Shown here in pieces: positions 35,659 through 44,500 of a DNA stretch of 64,000 nt. Positions within the stretch are counted from its first letter, which is position 1; every line of letters begins with the position of its first letter. Source of the DNA: Fimbriimonadaceae bacterium (lineage in GTDB: Bacteria; Armatimonadota; UBA10988); assembly GCA_020850355.1 (NCBI GenBank), contig JADZEX010000081.1:1-64000 (forward strand), in the 5' to 3' direction. Both the position numbers and the translations under genes were made by a program. The notes under the pieces are model-generated. The model saw only the letters and a list, made by a program, of their open reading frames with translations, did not search any database and was not told the origin of the DNA.

Positions 35659-38600
35659 ATGGTCCCCCAGGCTGCCCTGACGCTCTGCCTCTGTGCGGTC
35701 GGCCAACCCGGCGCCGCGATCCCGCTCGAGCTGAGCCCCACGGTGGTCCACGCCGCCAGCGTGCGGCAGACCGGCGACGTGACCACGGTGCAGTGTACCG
35801 GCGACGACCCCTACGTGCTCTGCCGCGAGGTCACCGCACCGTATGACTCGGCGGCGCTCTACCTGGTCAGCTTCGAGTACCGCAGCCCGCAGCCGCAGGA
35901 CTTCGAGCTCTACTTCATCGCGCCGGGGCTCGGCTGGACCGCGGCCCGTCCGCCGCAGCAACCGGCCACGGCCGACTGGCGCGCGGTGGTGGTCGACCTG
36001 CGGACGGCGCGGCAGGACGGCTGGCGGCCGGGCGTGCAGCAGTTCCGGCTCGACTGCAGCGGCGGGCAGTATGCGCTGGAGGTGCGTCGTCTGGTGCTGC
36101 GGGGGCCGACTGCCGCGGAACAGGCCGCGGCCCGCGACGCGGCGGCGGCGGCCGAGCGCGAGCGCCTCGCCCAGGTGGCCGCGGTCGAGCGCACGCTGAT
36201 CGCCCCGCGCCGGCTCGGCGAGGTTGGCGACAGCCTGGGCGGCAGCCTGCGCTACGCCGACGCCGACGGCACCTTGGCGGTGGCGGTGGTCGGGCGGCAG
36301 ACCGATCTGGTCAGCCAACTGGCCGCCCACCCGGAGGTGCGCCCCAGCGCGCCGCTCGCGCCGGCGCTGGTAGTCGGTGAGGGGCCGCATCCCGACAACC
36401 ACAGCGTCGTGCGGATCCTCGACCAGCACGGCTTGGCGGTGGCGCAGGTCCTGGCCTTCGACCCGGATCTCCGCGGCGGCGTGCGGGTGGCTGCCTGGCC
36501 CGACGGCCGCCTGGCGGTCACGCCGGCCCTGGCGCCGGGCGGGCAGGTCGCCGTGTTCAGCCGCTGGGGGCTGCCCCTGCAGCGGTTCCAGGCGCCCGCC
36601 GAGCTGGGCGGGCCGCTGCTGCTGGCGGCCGGGCCGCAGCTCGCGCTGGCGCCAGCCCAGGCCGCGGGCGAGGTCGTGCCGTTCAGCCTGCACGACTCCA
36701 CGGGCCAGCGCGTCGGCGGCGGTCAGATCAGCCTGCCCGGCCCGGCGCCGCGGCGGGTGCTGCTGGCCTGGGACGGCCCACGGTTGCTGCTGGGGGTGGC
36801 TGGCGGGCCCTTGGTGGCCTGGACCCCCGCCGGCCAGACGCCGCCACTGGCGACGCTGCCGGGCAACGCCCTGGCCGTGTCGGCATCGGGTGACCCGGTT
36901 CGGCCGTTCACGGTGACTCTGGCGGACGGGGAGGTCTCGCAGATCGCCCGGCTGGGGGCCGCCGCCCCTGTGCTGGTCGAGGTCGGACAGCGCGAGCGGC
37001 TGTTCTGGCAGACCTGGCACGACGTGCCTGAGACGACCTACGTCCGCCACGCCGAGTTTGCGCATCTGCGGGTCGACTTCGCCAGCCCGGCGGCGCGCCA
37101 GCCCGACTTCACTCGTCGCGACGCCGCGTTCTGGGCCGGTGAGCAGTTCAAGGGCTACCTCGACAGCACCGTCGGCCGCTACGACCAGCGGGCCCCAACC
37201 TGCTGGGAGCCCTGCTTCACCCACCGCTGGTTCTACGACCAGGCGAAGGCCTGGCGCGAGGCCAACGACCCCGAGACCGGGCTGCCGGCCTACGTGCTGG
37301 TCGACCGCGACAACAACCAGGGCACCTACGGCGAGTTCGGGGAGACGAAGTCGTTCGTCTCGGGCAGCTACGCCCCCGACGTGGCGCCGGTCGAGGACTT
37401 CTACACGCTGCCGCTGCGGGCCTTTCTGCACCGGCTGGTGCAGGCTCATCGCCGCAATCCGGAGCACTTCGTGGCGGTCGAGCCAAACCACGAAATGGAG
37501 ATCAACGCCGAGAGCGAGACCACCCACGGCGACTACAATCCGAACATGCTGCGGGCCTTCTGCCGCTACGTCGCCACGCTCTACGGCGGGCTGGAGGGGA
37601 TCAACCGGACCTTCGGCACGGCTTTCACGCCCGACCGCTTCGATGCCCCGCGCAACCTGGGTCGGGGGCCGTGGGACCGCTACGCCGTCGAGAACCGCTA
37701 CTACCTGGTCTGGATGCGCTTCCTGAACCAGGTGATCTACCAGGTCGTCGCGGGCACTTACCGCGAGGCGCTGCTGGCCGGCTTCCCGCCCGAGGCGGTG
37801 CGCTGTCACCAGATCCCCGACCATTACGCCATCGCCAGCCTGACGCAGTTCAGTCGCCCGGCGCAGCGGATCACGCCGATCGACTGGAACCTCAACGCCG
37901 GGGTGGGCTACGGCTTCACGAAGTACGGGGTCTGGTACGACCAGCCGCACAACGTGGTGCAGGGCGGCTGGTCGTCGGGCTTCGACCAGATGCTGATCGG
38001 GGAGTACCACAGCCTGACCCCGGACCCGGCCCCGGCGCTGGCGCAACTGCGCTACCTGCGCGACCACGGGGTCAGCTTCATCCACTGCATGACCTGGCCG
38101 GCGGGGCACGATCGAGGGTACAACGCCGCGCTGCGCAGCGCGCTGCAGCAGTTGGCGGCCGACAACCAGCCCCGCCCGGGGGTCACCGGCGGCACCGGCG
38201 AGCTGCGCCGGGCGACCGTCGGCGGGCGGCCGGTGGAGTTGGTCAGCGTCGGTGTCGGCGAGCGCACCGGGCTGCTCAAGAGTATCGCCGCCGATGGGTC
38301 GTGGGAGGGCAGCGTCTACGTCGTGCCGTTCCATAGCCAGGTGGCCGTCGCGCCGGGCCGCCGGGAGGCGCGGCTGGAGCTGACCGCGGCGGGCACCCGC
38401 CTCGGGGCCTGGGACGGCCTCGACGCCGGCAACCTGCTCGAAGTGACCGCCCTGGCGGCTGGCCCGGCGGGTGGCGAGCTGACGCTGCGGGTCTGCCATG
38501 GGGAGGTGGAACTGCCGGGCTGCCGCCTGCGTCTGCCCCTCACGGCCGCGCCCCGGCCGGTCCGGCTGCTGGTGCGGGTGCAACTGGAGACCGACCGGCT

Positions 38601-38754
38601 GGTGCTGGAGCTGGCCGGCCCGGCGACCTTGACCGACCTGACCGTAGTGCACCACCGCGAGCAGACCACGAAGCTCAAGCGGGGCATCCTGGCCGGCACC
38701 CGTCACCGCGGCGGGGTGAGCTTCGACGTGATTCCCGAGGAGGCCGTGCGATGA
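35659..38754 (+). CDS. Giant secreted GH-A clan-like glycosidase (beta-galactosidase-like)
   Basis: This 1031-residue protein has a signal peptide (VPQAALTLCLCAVGQPGAA) and two N-terminal beta-rich regions (~30-160 and ~185-450). A TIM barrel follows (~480-860) in which VAVEPNHEME holds the likely acid/base Glu and MLIGEYHS the likely nucleophile Glu, as in clan GH-A. The GINRTFGTAFTP segment also occurs in GH42-like enzymes. A C-terminal beta domain covers the rest. Hydrolysis of a beta-linked glycan is probable; the family is unsure. The stop overlaps the next start (ATGA, 38751-38754). Confidence 0.78.
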   Translation: MVPQAALTLCLCAVGQPGAAIPLELSPTVVHAASVRQTGDVTTVQCTGDDPYVLCREVTAPYDSAALYLVSFEYRSPQPQDFELYFIAPGLGWTAARPPQQPATADWRAVVVDLRTARQDGWRPGVQQFRLDCSGGQYALEVRRLVLRGPTAAEQAAARDAAAAAERERLAQVAAVERTLIAPRRLGEVGDSLGGSLRYADADGTLAVAVVGRQTDLVSQLAAHPEVRPSAPLAPALVVGEGPHPDNHSVVRILDQHGLAVAQVLAFDPDLRGGVRVAAWPDGRLAVTPALAPGGQVAVFSRWGLPLQRFQAPAELGGPLLLAAGPQLALAPAQAAGEVVPFSLHDSTGQRVGGGQISLPGPAPRRVLLAWDGPRLLLGVAGGPLVAWTPAGQTPPLATLPGNALAVSASGDPVRPFTVTLADGEVSQIARLGAAAPVLVEVGQRERLFWQTWHDVPETTYVRHAEFAHLRVDFASPAARQPDFTRRDAAFWAGEQFKGYLDSTVGRYDQRAPTCWEPCFTHRWFYDQAKAWREANDPETGLPAYVLVDRDNNQGTYGEFGETKSFVSGSYAPDVAPVEDFYTLPLRAFLHRLVQAHRRNPEHFVAVEPNHEMEINAESETTHGDYNPNMLRAFCRYVATLYGGLEGINRTFGTAFTPDRFDAPRNLGRGPWDRYAVENRYYLVWMRFLNQVIYQVVAGTYREALLAGFPPEAVRCHQIPDHYAIASLTQFSRPAQRITPIDWNLNAGVGYGFTKYGVWYDQPHNVVQGGWSSGFDQMLIGEYHSLTPDPAPALAQLRYLRDHGVSFIHCMTWPAGHDRGYNAALRSALQQLAADNQPRPGVTGGTGELRRATVGGRPVELVSVGVGERTGLLKSIAADGSWEGSVYVVPFHSQVAVAPGRREARLELTAAGTRLGAWDGLDAGNLLEVTALAAGPAGGELTLRVCHGEVELPGCRLRLPLTAAPRPVRLLVRVQLETDRLVLELAGPATLTDLTVVHHREQTTKLKRGILAGTRHRGGVSFDVIPEEAVR

Positions 38755-41543
38755 GGCGTCCCACGCTGCGCCTGTTGGTTGGAGGGGCGCTGCTGCTCCT
38801 GACCCGTGCGGCGCCGGCCACCCCGGCTGGGCAGTACCGCCTGCTGCTGCGCGCCGACATGCTCCAAAGCAGTTCGCCGCTGGCCGACTTCGGCGGCCTG
38901 GTCGACGAGCAACTCGAGCTCGGCGACCCGCCTGCCGGCAAGCCCACCAGCGGCTGGAAGATCGGCTCGCAGCACAACGCCAAGTTCCCCTTCGCCGTCA
39001 CCATCGACCTGGGTGCCGCGACCCCGCTGGCCACGCTGTGGCTGTTCGACACCCACAACATCGGCGACCTCAAGGTGCAGGTCGGCTCGCCGGACGCCTG
39101 GCGCGAGGTGGCCACCGTCACTACCAATCTCTACCAGGCCTGGCGCAGCCTGCCCTTGGATGTGGCGACCCGTTACCTGCGGATCGAACTGCTGACGCCC
39201 GCGGCGATTGTCACCGAGCTGGCCGTCGACGCCTGGTCGCCGGCGGGCTGGCAGGCTCGGCAGCAGCAGCTCGCCGCCGCCGCGCAGCAGGAGGCCGACC
39301 GCCAGGCGGCTCTGGCGCGGGCCAAGGAGGAGGCCTTGCGCCGACCGCTTCTGGAGTTGCCGCCGTTCGGCAAACTCAGCCTGGTCGACGAGGTGACCGC
39401 CGCCAGCGCTCCCGCCGAGCAGCCGGCCGGCGCCAGCCGGGTCGAGACGATCCTCGGGTCGGCGGCCCGCGTCGTGGCGCCGCGGCCGGGCGAAGCGGCC
39501 TACGTGGCCTACCAACTGGGTCGCCAGAAGCTGCTGCGGCCGGGCGGCAGCTACGTGCTGCTGCTGGAATACCCCGAAGATGGCCCCCGCAGCATGGTCG
39601 TGCTGAACTCCGGCAATGAGAGCGCGCAGGGCTTCCACACCGGCCTGACGGTCGGCGACTGCCTCCGCGCGAAGTATGTCAACAGCCTCTGCGAGAGTCT
39701 CGACCTGCCGCTCTCGGGGCGCTACGAACGCTGGACCGCGCTGTTTCGGCTGCACGACCGGTTCCCCAGACGCGGCCCACTGCGCGGCCCCGAGCCGCGG
39801 CCGGGGCTGCCCGAGGAGGGCTTCGACGTCACCCTCCTGACCTTCGCCGCGGACCAGGACCCGCTCTCGCGCGGTCTCGCCTTCCGGCGGCTGGCGCTCT
39901 ATGAGGTGGTCGACCCGGAGGCGCTGGCGCAACCGTTGCGGCTGCCGCCGCCGGCCCTGCCGCACCGCCGGATCTTCTGGCGCGAGGAGATGGCCGACGG
40001 CGTGATCAGCGGCAAGACCCCCGAGACTCGCGGGCTGGTCAACGAGCTCGACTGGTACCGCCACAAAGCCGACCTGATGCGGTTTCTGGGGATCAACTGC
40101 TACAGCAAGGACCTGCTGGAGTTCGGGGCCTGCCAGCACTGGGACCCCACCAAGTATGGCGGCAATGCCTGGGTCCACTTCGATGGCCGCACCAAGGACC
40201 TCTGGGGGCAGATCGTCAAGCTGATGGGCGGCTACGGCTATGAGGTGCTGCCCTACTACGAGTACTCCGGCAGCAAGGGCGACCAGGGGCTGGGCTACCA
40301 GAAGCGCTGCCAGCCGCTGACGCGGGACGACGCCTTCACGCACATCACCTGGGTCGAGTCGGCCAACGCCGACGTCAGCGACCCCGACGCGCTGGCCGAC
40401 TTCTGTAAGATGCTCGACTGCACGGTGCTGCCGTTTCTTGATGTGGCGCGCTTCCCAGGCGTCTGGCTGCGCACCCGGTCGCAGTTGCCGGTCAGCTTCA
40501 GCGAGGCCACCCGCCGGCGCTTCGGCGCGGCCCACGGCGGACCGACTCCCAGCCGGGAGCAGCTCAAGGCCGACCGCGCGCTCTACGACCGCTACCTGGA
40601 GTGGTGGCACGAGCAGCGCCGGGCGTTCTTCGGCGGCGTCCGCGACTACCTCCGCGGCAAGGGCCTGCCCGACGCGTTCGTGCTCTACACCGGCGTGCCG
40701 GGTGAGCCCGGCGTCGGCTGGGCCGACTGGACGCCTCGCCTGGTGACCGACAGTCCGGCCTCTTGGAGCGAGGTGCTGGCGCGGCCCGAGCAGAAGCAGC
40801 GCGACCAGATCGTCGCGACGCCGACGCCGGCCGAGATCGCCGCTCAGGGGCTCTACCGGCAGGCGCTGCTGGCGCCGGGACTGAACTGGGGCAACTGGGA
40901 GGTCCACCACGCCCAGCCCGCCGACGACCCGCAGCGCTACCAGCAGACCCCCGGCGTGATGCTCAGCCACGCCTTCAACCGGAGCTACACCGTGGCCGAT
41001 CCGGCGACCCTGGAGCTGTACCGCAGCCCGGCCGGCCTGACGCTGCTGCGCCATTATGCGCTGAACGAGCACATGGCCTACGACGCGGCGGGGAAGGACC
41101 TCTGCCAGTACTTCGTGGCCGACATCGAGGCGGCCGGGCCGTACTGCATGCTGGCCGAAGCGCTGGCCGTGGCCCACGGCGATCCGACGCAGTTGGGTTA
41201 CCTCACCGGCGCCAACTACAGCCGCGGCTTTCCGCAGTATGTCCGCGACTTCAATGCCAACTTCCTGGCGCTGCCGGCCTTGCCCAGTACGCGGCTGGCC
41301 GCGGCGGCGGCGGCCCCGTTGGTGGTGCGGGCCATCGACACCGGGGCCGGGGGAGTCTACCTGGCACTGGTCAACACGGCGGCCCGCCCGCTGACCGCCG
41401 CGCAGGTGAAGCTGCCGCGGCCGGGAAAGGTGCGCCGGTTGGTCAGCGGGGAGCCGCTGACAGTGACCGGCGGGACAATCACCGTCGACCTGCGGCCGTA
41501 CCAGTTGCTGGCTCTCGGGCTGGATGTCCCGAACGGAGAGTAG
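38751..41543 (+). CDS. Giant secreted protein with discoidin-like domain and TIM-barrel-like region
   Basis: This 930-residue protein has a signal peptide (LRLLVGGALLLLTRAAPA). Residues ~65-160 resemble an F5/8-type C (CBM32) domain (SGWKIGSQHNAKFPFAVTIDLG; WLFDTHNIGDLKVQVG; RYLRIELL). A charged helical linker (~165-205) follows. Residues ~405-780 look barrel-like (GINCYSKDLLEFG; EVLPYYEYSGSKG; DAFVLYTGVPGEPG), perhaps a glycosidase, but no catalytic pair is obvious. It overlaps the upstream gene by 4 bases and lies 4 bases before the GH2 gene, so all three form one operon. Confidence 0.72.
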   Translation: MRRPTLRLLVGGALLLLTRAAPATPAGQYRLLLRADMLQSSSPLADFGGLVDEQLELGDPPAGKPTSGWKIGSQHNAKFPFAVTIDLGAATPLATLWLFDTHNIGDLKVQVGSPDAWREVATVTTNLYQAWRSLPLDVATRYLRIELLTPAAIVTELAVDAWSPAGWQARQQQLAAAAQQEADRQAALARAKEEALRRPLLELPPFGKLSLVDEVTAASAPAEQPAGASRVETILGSAARVVAPRPGEAAYVAYQLGRQKLLRPGGSYVLLLEYPEDGPRSMVVLNSGNESAQGFHTGLTVGDCLRAKYVNSLCESLDLPLSGRYERWTALFRLHDRFPRRGPLRGPEPRPGLPEEGFDVTLLTFAADQDPLSRGLAFRRLALYEVVDPEALAQPLRLPPPALPHRRIFWREEMADGVISGKTPETRGLVNELDWYRHKADLMRFLGINCYSKDLLEFGACQHWDPTKYGGNAWVHFDGRTKDLWGQIVKLMGGYGYEVLPYYEYSGSKGDQGLGYQKRCQPLTRDDAFTHITWVESANADVSDPDALADFCKMLDCTVLPFLDVARFPGVWLRTRSQLPVSFSEATRRRFGAAHGGPTPSREQLKADRALYDRYLEWWHEQRRAFFGGVRDYLRGKGLPDAFVLYTGVPGEPGVGWADWTPRLVTDSPASWSEVLARPEQKQRDQIVATPTPAEIAAQGLYRQALLAPGLNWGNWEVHHAQPADDPQRYQQTPGVMLSHAFNRSYTVADPATLELYRSPAGLTLLRHYALNEHMAYDAAGKDLCQYFVADIEAAGPYCMLAEALAVAHGDPTQLGYLTGANYSRGFPQYVRDFNANFLALPALPSTRLAAAAAAPLVVRAIDTGAGGVYLALVNTAARPLTAAQVKLPRPGKVRRLVSGEPLTVTGGTITVDLRPYQLLALGLDVPNGE

Positions 41544-41547
41544 AGCG

Positions 41548-44500
41548 ATGGCGACCCGGCGCTTCGTGTGGCTGGCGACCGTGGGGCTGCTGCTGAGTGC
41601 GGCCGGCGCGCAGACGCCCAGCGGGCTGCTCTGGATCGAGGCCGAGAACACGGCCCAGCGCAACTTCAACCCGCAGGTCAGCGGATGGGGCAACACGCAG
41701 TTCCTGTCGGGCGGGAGCTGGGCCACGGTGAGTATTCCGGCCGACCGCCTGAACGTCGACCTGCCCCCGAACGGGGTGCTGCTGGAGTACCGTCTGCCGG
41801 TCACCAAACCGGGCCGTTACGGGATCTGGAACCGGATCGGCATGGAGTTCGTGCGCTCGGTCTTCGAGTGGCAGATCGACAACGGGCCGTTCACCACGGT
41901 CAGCCCGGAAGCCCTGACGACCGACCTGATGGAGCTGGCGACCTGGAACGAGGTGGCCTGGCTGAAGCTCGGCGACGTGACCCTCAGCGCGGGGGATCAC
42001 AAGCTGACCATCCGGCTGCCGCAGACCAAGGACAAGGACGGCAAGCCGGCGCGGGTGCTCTACTCCAGCGACCTGATCTGCCTCTACCCCGGCCCGCGCG
42101 AGTTTCAGCCGCACGGCAAGCACAAGCCCGGCGCTCCGTGGCGCAGCGAGGCCGACGACGCGGCCGCCAAGCAGGTCTTCAAGGTCCCCGTGCCGACCGT
42201 CCCCGGCGCCCGCGCGACGGTCAAGCTGGCCGGCGACTGGGAGGTCTGCCGGTTCGACGAGCAGTTGCCCGGCGACGACATCGCCGTGCCGATCAAGGAC
42301 CTCCCAGCGGCGCCCTATTGGAGTGCCATCCCGGTTCCCAGCGACAAGAACGTCAGCCGGCCCGACCTGGTGTTCTGCCACCGCCTCTGGTACCGCACGC
42401 GGTTCGAGGTACCGCCGGCGCTGGTCGGGCGGTCGTTCCAGGTGGTCTTCCCGCAGAACAACCTCAATACCACGGTGCGTCTCAACGGCACGCTGTGCGG
42501 TTTCAACAAGAACCCCTTCGCGAAGTTCAGCATCGACCTCAGCGCCGCCGTCCGCCCGGGGGTCAATGAGCTGTGGGTCGGCCTCCGCGACGCCTGGTAC
42601 GGCTACACCAACAAGCCGGGTGACCCGCTGGCGCTGCGGCGCAAGTTCAACCTGCCGGTGAGCTTCGGTAGCGCCGGGTTCCAGCCGCTGGCGTACCCCA
42701 TCTGGAACCACTTCCAGTCGGGCATCCTGGTCGCCCCGGAGCTGATCTGCGGCGGCTCGACCTACGTCAGCGACGTGTTCTGCCAGCCCAGCGTGGCCGA
42801 CCACGCGCTGGGGCTTGAGGTCACCCTGAAGAACCCGACGCAGCGCCCGGCGCAGGGCGAGCTGCGCTGCGAAGCGGTGCGGGTGCAGACCGGCGAAGTC
42901 GAGCGGCGCCTGGCGCCGCAGCCGGTCAACCTCAGCGGTGGGCAGGAGCAGGTCCTGAAGCTCCGCGAGTCGTGGCCCGAGGCGACGCTCTGGTGGCCCG
43001 ACGACCCGCAGATGTACCGCCTGCGGACAACGGTGGTGGTGGGTGGCAAGCCGGTCGACAGCCTCGAGACGCCCTTCGGCTTCCGCGAGTGGGGCGCCCG
43101 CGGCAAGGACTTCACGCTCAACGGCCTGGTCTGGCACGGATGGGCCGACTGCCACACGGCGGCCACCAAGGAGGCCTGGCTGGAGCACTACCGCCGCAGC
43201 AACCAGAAGATGATGCGCTTCTGGGGCACCTCCTGGCAGGGCCTGCCGCCGGCCGAGGCGCTCGACTGGTTCGACCAGCAAGGCGTCCCGGTGCGCCGGT
43301 CGGGAATCCTGGATGGCGAGGCGATCGGCTACTTTGCCGTCGAGCAGGACCCCGACCTGCGGAAGCTGTGGGGCAGCGAAGTCAAAATGGACCTCATGCG
43401 CAACTGGCAGGACCAGCTCTGCGCGCAGGTCCGCGGCGAACGCAACCACCCGTCGGTGATGCTCTGGTCGATTGAGAACGAGTGGCTCTACATCAACTGC
43501 ATCAACCTCTATGGACGGCTGATGGACGACTTCGAGAAGGTCGTCACCGATGTCTCGAACGCAGTCCGGGCGGTCGATCCGACGCGCGCCACGATGGTCG
43601 ATGGCGGCGGCGCGACGAAGGCACAGTCGCTGCCGGTGCATGGCGACCATTACGTCTTCAGCCCCAGCAACACGGGCTACCCGGCGCTGGCCTACGAGCC
43701 GAACGTGACCGGTGGCGGCCGCGGGCGCTGGCAGTGGGACCAGCAGCGGCCGCGGTTCCTGGGTGAGGACTACTTCGCCAACGGCATCAACCCCGCCGAC
43801 TACGCCATCTTCGGCGGCGAGGAGGCCTTTGGCGGCAAGGCCCAGGCGCGGCCGGCGGCTGGGATCATCTTCCGGATGCTGACCGAAGGCTACCGCTGGG
43901 CCGAGTATGGCGCCTGGCAGTTCTGGATGGGCCAGCACGAAGCGCTCGAGCAGTACGGCTCCAACGCCTGGCGGGCGGTCTTCTGCCGGCAGTGGGACTG
44001 GACTTTCGCCAGCGGCGCGACCGTGCCGCGGACCCTGCGGATCTTCAACGACACCCGCTTCAGCGACCCCTTGACCCTCACCTGGACGCTCAGCGTCGGC
44101 GGCGCCAAGGTGGCCGGCGAGAGCAGCGAGCACGCCGTGCCGCCCGGCGGCAGCGTGACCTTGGAACCAACCCTCAAGCTGCCCAACGTGACCGACCGCA
44201 CGGCGGGCGAGCTGGTGCTGACCCTGGCCGCCAAGCGCGCGCAGGTCTTTCGCGATGTCAAGCCCCTGGCGGTGCTGCCGCCGCCCACTGCGCCGGTGGC
44301 GGGCAAGCTGATCGCCGCGGCGCCGGCCGGGCTGGAAGTCTACGACCCGGCCGGCGAGGTGCGTGCCTGGCTGACCGCGCGAGCGCTGCCGCACCGGGTC
44401 GTGGAGTCGCTGGAAGCCGTGACACCCACCGCGCCGCTGCTGCTCCTGGGCCGCAACTCCCTGACCGCGCGCGAAGCGACCTCCAGTCGGCTGGCCGCCT

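Noticed and set aside
35494-38706. Minus-strand open frame opposite the GH-A-like gene
   Set aside because: Rich in Arg, Gln, Val and Gly and without domains, while the plus strand has a signal peptide and catalytic motifs.
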